A program made the position numbers and the translations under genes. A DNA stretch of 64,000 nt from positions 434,001 through 498,000 of the forward strand of contig CAWIOK010000021.1 in assembly GCA_963837655.1 (NCBI GenBank), given 5' to 3'. The notes beneath the pieces were generated by a model. That model searched no databases. It was not told the DNA's origin and worked only from the letters and a program-made list of their open reading frames with translations. Position 1 is the first letter of the stretch, and each line of letters begins with the position of its first letter. Positions 47,361 through 55,993 of the stretch are shown piece after piece. Source of the DNA: CAVVSD01 sp963837655. GTDB taxonomy: Bacteria; Actinomycetota; Thermoleophilia; Solirubrobacterales; Solirubrobacteraceae.

Positions 47361-47834
47361 ATGACGCAGAAGGCCGACTTCAACGCAGAAGAGTGGACGA
47401 CCCTCGCCAACGCCCCCGCGCTCGTCGGGATGCTCGTGATCGCCGCCAGCAAGGGCGGGACCGTGCGCGAGACGGTCGCCGCCCGACGCGCCTACACGCA
47501 GGCAGCGTCCAAGGAGCCCGGCGACCTGATGAACGCGCTGCTCACGACGCCGGCCGCCCTGTCCGCCGAGGAGCGGCCCAAGACGCCGGACGACCTGCGC
47601 CAGGTCGCACCGCAGACGCTGCGCAAGGCGATCGCGATCCTCGAGAGCAAGGGCACCGACGACGAGGTCGTCGAGTACAAGCGCTTCGTGTTCTCGCTTG
47701 CGGACAACGTCGCCCGCGCGCACAAGGAGGGCGGCTTCCTCGGCATCGGCGGCACGGAGGTCTCAGACCACGAACAGGCCGCGCTCGACGAGATCGCCGC
47801 GATCTTCGACGAGAAGCAGGCGAGAGACGGTTAG
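47361..47834 (+). CDS. Conserved hypothetical protein
   Basis: 157 residues from the ATG at 47361, all-helical in appearance. Notable segments are LANAPALVGMLVIAASKGGT, DLMNALLTT and GGFLGIGGTEVSDHEQAAL. I do not recognise a domain with certainty; the helical bundle look and the GFLGIGGT loop suggest a tellurite-resistance/TerB-like or stress-associated protein, but this is weak. It is divergent from the YceH gene and overlaps the convergent RNA methyltransferase by four bases. Confidence 0.75.
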   Translation: MTQKADFNAEEWTTLANAPALVGMLVIAASKGGTVRETVAARRAYTQAASKEPGDLMNALLTTPAALSAEERPKTPDDLRQVAPQTLRKAIAILESKGTDDEVVEYKRFVFSLADNVARAHKEGGFLGIGGTEVSDHEQAALDEIAAIFDEKQARDG

Positions 47835-49195
47835 CCGGAGACGCGTTCCAGCACCGCGACGCACTCGATGTGAGGCGTCTGCGGGAACATGTCGACCGGC
47901 CGCACGCGACGCAGCGCGTACCCGGCCTCGACGAGCTGGGCGGCGTTCGGCGCCAGCGTCGTCGGGTTGCAGGAGATGTAGACGAGGCGCTTGGGCGACG
48001 TCTCGATGACGCGCCGCACGACCTTCGCGGACAGCCCGGCGCGCGGGGGGTCGACGACCACGACATCGGGGCGACCGGCCTTCTCGGCCAGCTCGCGCAG
48101 CGCGAGGCGGACGTCGCCGGCGAAGAACCGCGCGCTGTCGATGCCGTTCACTCGGGCGTTGTCGATCGCGTCGGCGACGGCCTGCTCGACCACCTCGATG
48201 CCCCACAGCTCGCCGGCCCGAGCGGCCAGCGAGAGCCCGACGGTGCCGATGCCGCTGTAGAGGTCGTAGAGGCGCTCCCAGCCCTCGAGCGCCGCGAACT
48301 CGCCGGCGACGCCGTAGAGGCGCTCGGCCATCTCGGTGTTCGTCTGGAAGAACGCCTCGGGCGAGATCGCGAATCGCAGCCCGTCGATCTCCTCGTGGAT
48401 GCGCTCGTCGCCCGACAGGAGCATGGTGCGCCCACCGCTCGTGGTCTCGCCGAGCCCGTCGGTCCGGGTCCAGAGCAGGCTGTCGCACGGCACGGCGTCG
48501 ACGAGGCTCTGCACGTCGATCTCTCCCGGGCCGGTGACGATACGCACGCCGATCTCGCCGGTCCGCCGCCCCTCGCGGACGACGAGGTTGCGCAGCAGGC
48601 CCGTGTGGGTCCGGCGGTCGAAGGCGTCCAGGCCCTGCGCGCGGGCCCAGGCGAGGACCGCCTCGCGCGCCTCGTTGCCGCGCTCGGAGGCGAGCATGCA
48701 GTCGGAGACCCCGACGATCTCCTCCCACGAGCCGGGGGCGTGGAAGCCGCAGATCAGCGCGCCCGACTGGTCGGTGCCGAAGGAGTACTCGAGCTTGTTG
48801 CGATAGCGCCACTGCTCGACCGCGGGAACGATGTCCTCGAAGACGTAGCCCTCGAGATGGCCGATGCGCTTGAGCGCGTCGTCCACCTGCGCGTGCTTGA
48901 TCTCCAGCTGGCGCTCGTACGGCAGGACCTGCCACGGCGCGCCGGGATGGTCGGCGACCTCGGGGATGCGGTCGGGCGAGGGCTCGAGGACCTCGGTCGT
49001 GCGCGCCTCGGCGTAGGCGCGCTTGCGCTTGGTGACGACGGCGCGGACGCGGTCCCCGGGGATGCCGCCGCGGACGAAGACGACGTAGCCGTCCAGCCGC
49101 GCGACGCCGTTGCCGCCGTAGGCGAGGTCGTCGATCTGGAGGTCCAGCTCGGCGCCGCGCTCGGGGCGCGGCGAGGTGGTGGGCGGCGTGGTCAT
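47831..49195 (-). CDS. Class I SAM-dependent RNA (uracil-5) methyltransferase, TrmA/RlmD family
   Basis: 454 residues: N-terminal TRAM/OB domain (13-70, IDDLAYGGNGVARLDGYVVF), central domain, and Rossmann methyltransferase with LYDLYSGIGTVGLSLA, VVDPPRAGLS and the catalytic loop LVYISCNPTTLAPN. The iron-sulfur cysteines that RlmD/RumA carry after the TRAM domain are missing; the region reads HPGAPWQVLPYERQ. The target nucleotide cannot be assigned. It starts at the ATG at 49195, seven bases after argF on the same strand. Confidence 0.9.
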   Translation of the reverse strand: MTTPPTTSPRPERGAELDLQIDDLAYGGNGVARLDGYVVFVRGGIPGDRVRAVVTKRKRAYAEARTTEVLEPSPDRIPEVADHPGAPWQVLPYERQLEIKHAQVDDALKRIGHLEGYVFEDIVPAVEQWRYRNKLEYSFGTDQSGALICGFHAPGSWEEIVGVSDCMLASERGNEAREAVLAWARAQGLDAFDRRTHTGLLRNLVVREGRRTGEIGVRIVTGPGEIDVQSLVDAVPCDSLLWTRTDGLGETTSGGRTMLLSGDERIHEEIDGLRFAISPEAFFQTNTEMAERLYGVAGEFAALEGWERLYDLYSGIGTVGLSLAARAGELWGIEVVEQAVADAIDNARVNGIDSARFFAGDVRLALRELAEKAGRPDVVVVDPPRAGLSAKVVRRVIETSPKRLVYISCNPTTLAPNAAQLVEAGYALRRVRPVDMFPQTPHIECVAVLERVSG

Positions 49196-49202
49196 CGCTC
49201 CC

Positions 49203-50084
49203 TCAGGCTACGAGCCATTCCAGCAGCGCCTTCTGGGCGTGCCGGCGGTTCTCCGCCTGGTCCCAGATCCGCTGGCGATCGCCGTAGAGGACCTCGGCGG
49301 TGATCTCCTCGCCCGGGTGGGCCGGCAGGCAGTGCAGCGCGATCGCCCCCGGGGCCGCGGCGTCCAGGAGCGCGTCGTCGAGCCGGTACGGCGCGAGCGC
49401 CGCGCGGCGGGCGTCGGCCTCGGTCGCGTCGTCGCCCATCGAGACCCACACGTCGGCGTAGACGACATGCGCCCCGGCGACCGCGTCGCGCGGGTCGTCG
49501 GTGAGCTGCAGGCCGTCCACCTCGCCCTCGGCGAGCGCGTAGCCCGCGGGCGACGCGACCGCGACCTCGACGCCGGCCAGCGTCCCGAGCACGGCGAGCG
49601 ACCGCGCGACGTTGTTGCCGTCGCCGACGTAGGCGATCTTGTGGCCCTCGAGGGGCCCGAACGTCTCGCGCAGCGTCAGCAGGTCCGCCAGCGCCTGGCA
49701 CGGGTGGTGCAGCTCCGTGAGCATGTTGAAGACGGGGACGTCGGACGCGGCGGCGAGCTCCTCGATCGCCGCGTGGGACGTGATGCGCACGCCGAACGCG
49801 GCCACGTGGCGCGAGAACACGCGGGCCGTGTCCTGCAGCGACTCGCCACGCGCGAGCTGCATCTCGGTCTCGCGCAGGACGAGCGGGTGGCCGCCGAGCT
49901 CGAACACCCCCGCCTCGAAGGACAGCCGGGTGCGCGTGGAGGGGGCCTGGAAGAGCAGCGCCACCGAGCGGCCCTCGAGCGCGCGCGACGACAGCGGCGC
50001 CGCCTTCAGCGCGGCAGCGCGGTCGAGGATCTGCTCGAGATCCGCGGGCGTCAGCTCGCTGCCGGTCAGGAAGTGGCGGGGCAA
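49203..50084 (-). CDS. argF: Ornithine carbamoyltransferase
   Basis: 293 residues. Carbamoyl-phosphate loop PSTRTRLSFEAG, HPCQALADLLT, ornithine-side DVWVSMGDD and HCLPAHPGEEIT are all present. Catalyses citrulline formation in arginine synthesis. The only in-frame start that fits is a TTG at 50084 with no clear ribosome site, so expression may be low. No other arg gene is in the window. Only 20 bases separate it from a divergent nuclease-like gene. Confidence 0.95.
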   Translation of the reverse strand: MPRHFLTGSELTPADLEQILDRAAALKAAPLSSRALEGRSVALLFQAPSTRTRLSFEAGVFELGGHPLVLRETEMQLARGESLQDTARVFSRHVAAFGVRITSHAAIEELAAASDVPVFNMLTELHHPCQALADLLTLRETFGPLEGHKIAYVGDGNNVARSLAVLGTLAGVEVAVASPAGYALAEGEVDGLQLTDDPRDAVAGAHVVYADVWVSMGDDATEADARRAALAPYRLDDALLDAAAPGAIALHCLPAHPGEEITAEVLYGDRQRIWDQAENRRHAQKALLEWLVA

Positions 50085-50104
50085 GCTGGCAATGTATCCG
50101 TGCC

Positions 50105-50758
50105 ATGCGCGTGCTGACGTGGAACCTGTTTCACGGACGGGCGGTGGAGCCCCGCCGCCGCGACCTCTTCGACGACTTCGCCGTGGCGATCGACGCCTGG
50201 GACTGGGACGTCGCGCTGCTGCAGGAGGTCCTGCCCTGGTGGCCGGCGCGGCTCGGAGCCGCCACCTCGGCGAGCGCGCGCTCGACGCGGACCTCGCGCG
50301 ACTGGATCCCGCCGCTGCGCTGGCTCGGGCGCCCGATGCCCGATCTTGTGAAGTCCTGGGCGGGCGGCTGCAACGCGATCCTCGTGCGCGGCGAGCCGAT
50401 CGTCGAGCACCGCCGGGAGCACCTGCGCTGGCGTCCCGAGCACCGCGCGATGCACGCCGTCCGCCTCGCCGGCGGCGTCTGGGTGGCGAACCTGCACGCC
50501 CACGTGCGCCCCGAGCTCCTCGCCCGCTCGGACACGGCGCGCGCCGCCGCGACGGCGCTGGCGTGGGCGCGAGACGCGCCGCTCGTCCTGGGCGGCGACT
50601 TCAACCTGCGCGATCCAGCCGCCGCGGGACTGCGGGACGCAGGCGGAAACTGGGTGGACCACGTCCTCGTCCGCGGCCTCGAGCCGCGCGGCCACCGCGA
50701 GCTTCCCGACCGCCACGGCCTGTCCGATCACAAGCCGGTGATCGTCGAGGTCCGCTAG
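50105..50758 (+). CDS. Endonuclease/exonuclease/phosphatase family protein
   Basis: 217 residues of the EEP fold: RVLTWNLFHGR (metal-binding Asn), ALLQEV (Glu), VWVANLHAHV, LVLGGDFNLRD and LSDHKPVIVEV (Asp-His). All catalytic motifs are intact. Members cut DNA, RNA or phosphoesters, and the substrate is not predictable. No signal peptide. It ends overlapping a convergent small gene by four bases. Confidence 0.88.
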   Translation: MRVLTWNLFHGRAVEPRRRDLFDDFAVAIDAWDWDVALLQEVLPWWPARLGAATSASARSTRTSRDWIPPLRWLGRPMPDLVKSWAGGCNAILVRGEPIVEHRREHLRWRPEHRAMHAVRLAGGVWVANLHAHVRPELLARSDTARAAATALAWARDAPLVLGGDFNLRDPAAAGLRDAGGNWVDHVLVRGLEPRGHRELPDRHGLSDHKPVIVEVR

Positions 50759-51033
50759 GCGACGTACCCCGTGCTCGCCATGACCTCGCGGCCACCGTGG
50801 TGCACCTGCACCCGCGTCGGGCCGACGATGCTCTGGTGGACGTGGGCCTCCACCGGCGACCCGTCCGGCAGGACGCCGCGCAGGACGTGCTCGCCGTTGA
50901 AGAGCTCCTCACGGTCGACCTCGAGACCGTCCACCAGCAGGCACCACCGCGCGCTGATCGGTCCGGTCGTCCCGGTGACCATCACCTTCGCGTCACCGAT
51001 CAGGACGGTGTGCTCGTCGCGCAGCAGGCTCAT
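50755..51033 (-). CDS. Small conserved beta-rich protein
   Basis: 92 residues from the ATG at 51033. Alternating hydrophobic/polar strands (HTVLIGDAKVMVTGTTG, RWCLLVDGLEVD, RVQVHHGGREV) suggest a compact beta barrel. I do not recognise the family. It lies ten bases after the double-GAF gene on the same strand and is probably cotranscribed with it. Confidence 0.6.
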   Translation of the reverse strand: MSLLRDEHTVLIGDAKVMVTGTTGPISARWCLLVDGLEVDREELFNGEHVLRGVLPDGSPVEAHVHQSIVGPTRVQVHHGGREVMASTGYVA

Positions 51034-51043
51034 CGGGGGGCGG

Positions 51044-52078
51044 CTACCCGGCGCGGGCGAGCGCCAGACCGGAGATCCCGGCCAGCGCGGCGAGGTACTC
51101 GTGGTCCTCGACGGTGAAGCGCTGCTCGTCGTGGAAGCACGCGCCCAGCACGCCGATGCGCTGTCCACCCGCAGTGACGGGCAGCAGGGCGACGGCGCCG
51201 ACGCCGGGGTCGCCCTGCAGCGCGAAGCCCTCGCGGACGTCCTCGTGGGACGGCAGGAACGCCGCCTCGCCGTCGCGTGCGACCTGGGCATGCGCGAGCG
51301 GCGCGTCGATCGACACCCAGTCGGGGCCCGCCACCGCCGTCGAGCCCGCTCCGGACGTCGCGGCCGTCCGCAGCGCCGATTCGCCGTCCTCCAGACGCCA
51401 CAGCGCACCGGCGTCCGTGCGCTCGACGACGCGCATGACCTCACCCAGGACGTCGTCCGCGGTCCGCGCGTCCGCCAGCGCGCAGCTGACGCTCTCCAGC
51501 GCCTGCAGGCGGGCGTGGTTGCGCGCGACGAGGCGCGACGCGGTCAGCAGCTGCAGCTCGGCGACCGCGCCGGCGGCGAGGTCGGCCATGAGCGCCAGCT
51601 CGTCGGCGGTCCAGTCATGCGGCTGGTAGTCCAGCGCGCACAGCGTCCCGATGGACTCGCCGTCCGACGTCCGCAGCGGGACCCCCGCGTAGGCGACCAC
51701 GCCGAGCCGCTGAGCGGCCGGGTTGGCGGCGAGCTCGGGGTCGGCGTGCGCGTCGGCGAAGGCGTAGGCCGTCTTGGCGTCCAGCGCGTAGGGGCACCAG
51801 CCGGCCGTGACCGGCATCTCGCGCATCGACGTCCACGGCGCGGGCAGTGGGCCGCAGCCCAGGAACCGCTGGCGGTCGGCGCCGATCAGGTTGACCAGCG
51901 CGACCGGCACGTCGAGCATCCGGCAGGCCATCCGGGTGATGCGATCCAGCGCGTCCGCGGACGTCTCGGCGTTGGCCTCCAAGGTCGCGAGCGCCTGAAG
52001 GCGGCTGGGCCGCCGCACGATCTCGGCGATCCTGGGGTCCAGCTGCGGGGTGTCATCCGCGCCCGACAACGTGCCCAA
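51044..52078 (-). CDS. Double GAF-domain sensor protein
   Basis: 344 residues, two GAF domains (about 30-185 and 195-340). The first has the form seen in light/redox-associated GAFs (VNLIGADRQRFLGCGPLP, MPVTAGWCPYALDAKTAYAF, VVAYAGVPLRTSDGESIGTL). The second has ALLPVTAGGQRIGVLGACFH. No kinase, cyclase or DNA-binding output domain, so it must act through a partner. The start is a TTG at 52078 or a slightly later codon. It is twelve bases after the SnoaL-like gene and may belong to the thiamine transcript. Confidence 0.82.
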   Translation of the reverse strand: MGTLSGADDTPQLDPRIAEIVRRPSRLQALATLEANAETSADALDRITRMACRMLDVPVALVNLIGADRQRFLGCGPLPAPWTSMREMPVTAGWCPYALDAKTAYAFADAHADPELAANPAAQRLGVVAYAGVPLRTSDGESIGTLCALDYQPHDWTADELALMADLAAGAVAELQLLTASRLVARNHARLQALESVSCALADARTADDVLGEVMRVVERTDAGALWRLEDGESALRTAATSGAGSTAVAGPDWVSIDAPLAHAQVARDGEAAFLPSHEDVREGFALQGDPGVGAVALLPVTAGGQRIGVLGACFHDEQRFTVEDHEYLAALAGISGLALARAG

Positions 52079-52090
52079 GGGTAGCGCTGG

Positions 52091-52585
52091 TCAGGGCCGA
52101 GCGCGAAGCCCGAAGCCGCGAAGCAGCAGGAGCGCACGCTCGCCCGCCGAGCCGGACTTGGGCAGGACACCGAGCTGCTTGGCGGCGTCGTAGAGGTCGA
52201 AGAACGTGCGGACCCGCCAGAGCTTCTCGCGCGACTCGTCGAGCTCGCAGAAGAACACGGCGTGGACGAGCAGGAAGCGACCCGTCGGCGGCAGGTCGCC
52301 CGCCTCCCCGCGGTGCGTCGCCAGCAGCTTCACCGGCGCGGCCACGAAGCGTCCGTCGCTCAGCCGCGGCCCGGTCGACTCGACGCGCACGTCGGGGAAC
52401 GTCGCCCACAGGCGCACGGCGTGGTCGCCGAGCGCGTCGGGACCCTCCAGCGGCGCCTCGGTCAGCGGGTCTTCGTAGTGCAGGTCGTGCGCGCAGAGCT
52501 GTGCGAACGCCATCCGGTCGCGCGCGGACCAGGCGTCCTGGAAGCGGTCGAGCAGCGCGTCGACGTCCGGCTGGACGGCGGTCAT
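52091..52585 (-). CDS. SnoaL/NTF2-like protein
   Basis: 164 residues with the NTF2-like cone fold pattern: VDALLDRFQDAWSARDRMAF, HDLHYEDPLTEAPLEGPDAL, WATFPDVRVES and LWRVRTFFDLYDAAKQLG. Such proteins act as cyclases, isomerases or binding domains; nothing here decides which. The ATG overlaps the thiG stop (ATGA), which makes it a member of the thiO-thiS-thiG operon by position. Confidence 0.82.
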   Translation of the reverse strand: MTAVQPDVDALLDRFQDAWSARDRMAFAQLCAHDLHYEDPLTEAPLEGPDALGDHAVRLWATFPDVRVESTGPRLSDGRFVAAPVKLLATHRGEAGDLPPTGRFLLVHAVFFCELDESREKLWRVRTFFDLYDAAKQLGVLPKSGSAGERALLLLRGFGLRARP

Positions 52586-53370
52586 GCGGTGGGGCCGAGC
52601 TCGGGAATGCCCTCCATGGTGGTGGACGGGAGCGCGTACGTGCGGCGCGCGATGCGCCCGGCCCCCCGCGCCAGCGCCCCGGCCTCCACCGCGAGGCGGA
52701 TGGCGGTCGCCATCGCGACGGGGTCCGCCGCGCGCGAGATCGCGCTGGCAACGAGGACCGCGTCGGCGCCGTGCTCGAGGGCGAGCGTCGCGTCGGAGGC
52801 CGTGCCGATCCCTGCGTCGAGCACGACCGGGACCGTCGCCCCCTCGACGATGAGCCCGAGGTTCGCCGGGTTGGCGATCCCCTGGCCGCTGCCGATGGGC
52901 GAGCCGAGCGGCATGACCGCCGCGCACCCGACGTCGGCCAGCCGGCGGGCGAGCACCGGGTCGTCGGTGGTGTAGGGGAGCACGACGAACCCCTCGTCGA
53001 CGAGCTCCTCCGCCGCGGCGAGCAGCTCCGGCGCGTCGGGCAGCAGCGTGCGCTCGTCGCCGATCACCTCGAGCTTGACCCAGTCGGTCTCGAACGCCTC
53101 CCGCGCGAGCTTCGCCGTGCGGACCGCGTCGCGGGCCGTGAAGCAGCCCGCCGTGTTCGGCAGGACGTGGACGCCGGACTCGTCGAGGACGGAGACCAGC
53201 GAGCCCTGCGCCGCGGTGTCGATCCGCCGCAGGGCGACGGTGACCATCTCGGTCTCGCTCGCCTCGATCGCGGCGGCCAGGGTGTCCAGGCGCGTGAAGC
53301 CGCCGGTTCCGAGGATGAGCCGCGACGCGAACGCGCGCCCGGCGATGACGAGAGGTGTCGGTGCTGCCAT
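52582..53370 (-). CDS. thiG: Thiazole synthase ThiG
   Basis: 262 residues. LILGTGGFTRLDTLAAAIEA, VLPNTAGCFTARDAVRTA, the Schiff-base lysine region DWVKLEVIGD, MPLGSPIGSGQGI and VPVVLDAGIGTASDA define ThiG. It builds the thiamine thiazole from deoxyxylulose phosphate, dehydroglycine and ThiS thiocarboxylate. It starts two bases after the thiS stop. Confidence 0.97.
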   Translation of the reverse strand: MAAPTPLVIAGRAFASRLILGTGGFTRLDTLAAAIEASETEMVTVALRRIDTAAQGSLVSVLDESGVHVLPNTAGCFTARDAVRTAKLAREAFETDWVKLEVIGDERTLLPDAPELLAAAEELVDEGFVVLPYTTDDPVLARRLADVGCAAVMPLGSPIGSGQGIANPANLGLIVEGATVPVVLDAGIGTASDATLALEHGADAVLVASAISRAADPVAMATAIRLAVEAGALARGAGRIARRTYALPSTTMEGIPELGPTA

Positions 53371-53372
53371 GT

Positions 53373-53576
53373 CTACCCGCCCTGGATCGCCTGGACGACC
53401 TCGACGCGCGCGTCGGCCTCCAGGCTCGTGGTGTCCCACTGCGCGCGCGGCACGACCTCGCCATCGACGGCGATCGCGACGCCGCGACGACCCGGCTCGA
53501 CGCCGAGCGCGTCCAGGACGTCCGCGATCCGCGCGCCGATGGGCAACTCGGCCTCGGTGCCGTTGACGGTGATCAC
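53373..53576 (-). CDS. thiS: Sulfur carrier protein ThiS
   Basis: 67 residues, ubiquitin-like, ending in the Gly-Gly pair (VVQAIQGG) that is activated to a thiocarboxylate. GRRGVAIAVDGEVVPRAQW is the typical middle. The GTG at 53576 overlaps the thiO stop. It supplies sulfur to ThiG. Confidence 0.95.
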   Translation of the reverse strand: MITVNGTEAELPIGARIADVLDALGVEPGRRGVAIAVDGEVVPRAQWDTTSLEADARVEVVQAIQGG

Positions 53577-54682
53577 GCGAGCGCCTCGCGTGCCGCGAAG
53601 CGATCCGGCTCCAGCGCCTCCTCCGGCGCCGCACCGTCGAGCGCGTCGGCGACGAGCTCCCCGGTGATCGAGGCCAGCAGCACGCCGTTGCGGTGGTGGC
53701 CGGTGGCGAAGACGAGGCCGGTGCGCTCGCTGCGGCCGATCAGCGGCGTGTTGTCGGGCGTCGTGGGGCGCAGGCCGGCGGACGCCTCCTCCAGCTCGAG
53801 CTCGAGGACGCCCGGGACGAGCTCGGACGCGTCACGCAGGAGCTCCCAGACGCCGCCCGCCGTGACCGTCGTGTCGAAGCCCTTGTCCTCCATCGTCGCG
53901 CCGAGGACGTACCGCCCGGTCCCGCGCGGGACGAGGTAACCCCCCTCCCAGCGCACCACGCGCTGCAGCAGGCCCGGGCCCTCGGGATCGCGCAGGCGCA
54001 GGATCTGGCCCTTCAGCGGGCGGACGGACACGCCGGCCAGCCGGCCCGCCCAGGCGCCGGCCGCGACGACGACGGCGCCGGCGCGGATGACCTCGCCGCC
54101 CGCGAGCTCGACCTCGCCGCGCTGCACCGATATGACCTCGGTGCCCGTGCGCAGCACGACGCCGGCGCGGCGAGCCGCCTCCGCCAGGGCCGGTGCGAGC
54201 AGCCGGGGGTCGGCGACGTGGTCGTCCGGCGCCTCGACCGCGAGGCGCAGCGTCGGGGCGAGCGCGGGTTCCAGACGGCGCGCCTGACTCGGGCGCAGGC
54301 GGGTCAGCGCGACGCCGAGCTGCGCGCGAAAGCCGAGCTCGCGCTCCAGCGCGGCGGCCTCGTCGGCGTCGCGGGCGACCATGAGGGTCCCGCAGCGCAG
54401 ATGGCCGACGTGCGCGCCGGACGCCTCCTGGACCTCCGCGGCGAACGCGGGCCAGCGCTTGGCGGCGCGCAGCCCGAGAGCCAGCAGCGAGCGCTCGCCG
54501 AGGTCGGCCTCGGCGGCCGGCGCCAGCATGCCGGCGGCGGCATGTGACGCCTCGGCGGCCAGCTCGCCGCGTTCGACGAGCACGACCGTGGCGCCGCGCT
54601 GCGCAGCACGCCAGGCGCTGGTCAGGCCTGCGATGCCCCCGCCGATGACGACGACGTCGGACGATGTGTCAGAAAGGGTCAC
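53573..54682 (-). CDS. thiO: Glycine oxidase ThiO
   Basis: About 369 residues, FAD-dependent. VVVIGGGIAGLTSAWRAAQR is the FAD loop, followed by ASHAAAGMLAPAAEA, VRPLKGQILRLR and RPTTPDNTPLIGRSERTGLV. It oxidises glycine to the imine that ThiG uses, the oxygen-dependent alternative to ThiH. Two GTG codons are possible, 54688 and 54682; I choose 54682 because GAGG lies five bases before it. That GAGG is the last part of the TPP riboswitch. Confidence 0.94.
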   Translation of the reverse strand: MTLSDTSSDVVVIGGGIAGLTSAWRAAQRGATVVLVERGELAAEASHAAAGMLAPAAEADLGERSLLALGLRAAKRWPAFAAEVQEASGAHVGHLRCGTLMVARDADEAAALERELGFRAQLGVALTRLRPSQARRLEPALAPTLRLAVEAPDDHVADPRLLAPALAEAARRAGVVLRTGTEVISVQRGEVELAGGEVIRAGAVVVAAGAWAGRLAGVSVRPLKGQILRLRDPEGPGLLQRVVRWEGGYLVPRGTGRYVLGATMEDKGFDTTVTAGGVWELLRDASELVPGVLELELEEASAGLRPTTPDNTPLIGRSERTGLVFATGHHRNGVLLASITGELVADALDGAAPEEALEPDRFAAREALA

Positions 54683-54688
54683 GGTCAC

Positions 54689-54780
54689 CTCGCTTCGGCG
54701 GCATGATCCGCATCAGCTGCTGACGGTCGGCGCTCGCTTCCTGGCGCCCTCTCAGCCCTGGTTCCCGGGCTCCCGTGGCT
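54689..54780 (-). promoter_or_regulatory. TPP riboswitch (THI element) of the thiO-thiS-thiG operon
   Basis: On the minus strand the conserved blocks appear in order: ACGGGAGCCC, GGGCTGAGAGGG, GACCGTCAGCAGCTGAT and GCGGATCATGCCGCCGAAGCG. These correspond to the P2 arm, the CUGAGA loop, the P4/P5 entry and the GGAUAAUGCC-type pyrophosphate loop, with minor changes. The aptamer ends at the GAGG that serves as the ribosome site of thiO, so control is likely at translation start. No terminator is seen between aptamer and gene. Confidence 0.9.
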
Positions 54781-54808
54781 CCCACTCTAGCGCTGTCATC
54801 ATGGGTGC

Positions 54809-55462
54809 ATGGACGGCCTCGAGCGCCGCGAGCGGCTGCGTGCCGCACGCCTGTACCTGGTCTGCGGGAGCCGCCCCGGTGGGCGCCCGCTGGCCGAGGT
54901 CCTCGAGCCCGCGCTGCGTGGCGGGGTCGACCTCGTGCAGCTGCGCTGCAAGTCCGCGGGCGACGACGAGATCCTCGCGGCCGCTGCCCAGGCGCGCGCG
55001 CTGTGTGCCGAGGCCGGGGCGCTGCTGCTCGTCAACGACCGCCCCGACCTCGCGGTCGCGGCGGGCGCCGACGGCGTGCACGTGGGGCAGGACGACACCA
55101 CGGTCGCCGACGCCCGCGCCATCGCCGGGCCGGACCTGCTCGTCGGGCTGTCGACCCACGCGCCGGCGGAGATCGACGCCGCGGACGCCGACTACATCGG
55201 CGTCGGTCCCGTGCACGCGACGCCCACCAAGCCCGGCCGCCCCGCCGTCGGCCTCGACCTCGTGCGCTACGCCGCCGAGCACGCCGAGCTTCCCTGGTTC
55301 GCGATCGGCGGCGTCGACCGCGACTCCGTGAGGGCGGTCGTCGAGGCTGGCGCGATGCGCATCGCCGTCGTCCGCGCCATCGCCGACGCCGCCGACCCCG
55401 AGGCCGCGTCGGCCGCACTGCGTGCCGCACTTCCGCAGCTGGTGATACATGGCCGTCCGTAG
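54809..55462 (+). CDS. thiE: Thiamine-phosphate synthase ThiE
   Basis: 217 residues, TIM barrel. LYLVCGSRPGGRPLAEVLEP, VDLVQLRCKSAGDDEI, LLLVNDRPDLAVAAGADGVH, HVGQDDTT, GVGPVHATPTKPG and FAIGGVDRDSV are the ThiE landmarks. It joins the pyrimidine and thiazole parts. The ATG at 54809 has no clear ribosome site. It is divergent from thiO and does not appear to have its own riboswitch. Confidence 0.95.
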   Translation: MDGLERRERLRAARLYLVCGSRPGGRPLAEVLEPALRGGVDLVQLRCKSAGDDEILAAAAQARALCAEAGALLLVNDRPDLAVAAGADGVHVGQDDTTVADARAIAGPDLLVGLSTHAPAEIDAADADYIGVGPVHATPTKPGRPAVGLDLVRYAAEHAELPWFAIGGVDRDSVRAVVEAGAMRIAVVRAIADAADPEAASAALRAALPQLVIHGRP

Positions 55463-55979
55463 CCGCAAGGCGCGACCGGAGCCGCGCACACCGCCGCCGG
55501 TCCTCGATCCCGGCGCGACGTTCACCGAGCGCTACAAGGCGCGGACCGAATGGCGCAACGAGGAGGCCCGCGCAGGCCTGGAGCCTCTCGCGCCCGGCGA
55601 GCGACCGACGGTCGTGACCATCGCCGCGATCGTCGCGCTGGGAATGGCGGTGCTGAACATCGCGGCGGCGCTGTCGGGCCGGACGATCTCCGGCGACGAG
55701 GGCAGCCAGACGATGATCGCGATCATCACCACGGCGATCCTCGTCGTGGTCGGCGTCGGCATGCTCGCCCGCCAGTACTGGGCGGTGCTCGGATTCGAGA
55801 TCGTGCTCGGGCTGCAGATCACGGTGATGTCGCTCGCGCTCGTGCTCGCCGCGAACGTCGGCGCGGCGGTGCTGCTCCTCGTGCTCGTGGTGCTGCTCGG
55901 CACGCTGTTCTGGAAGCTCATCCGGGCCATGGCGCGCATGCAGATGCCGTCGGGACGGCCGAGCGCGGGAGTCGAGTAG
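55449..55979 (+). CDS. Small membrane protein, four helices
   Basis: 176 residues. The first 50 are basic and proline-rich (ARPEPRTPPPVLDPG, FTERYKARTEWRNEEARAGL), followed by four helices to about residue 155. No recognised domain. It overlaps thiE by 14 bases and lies 14 bases ahead of lpd, so it bridges the two functions in one transcript. Confidence 0.75.
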   Translation: MAVRSRKARPEPRTPPPVLDPGATFTERYKARTEWRNEEARAGLEPLAPGERPTVVTIAAIVALGMAVLNIAAALSGRTISGDEGSQTMIAIITTAILVVVGVGMLARQYWAVLGFEIVLGLQITVMSLALVLAANVGAAVLLLVLVVLLGTLFWKLIRAMARMQMPSGRPSAGVE

Positions 55980-55993
55980 GTTCAACGGCCGCA

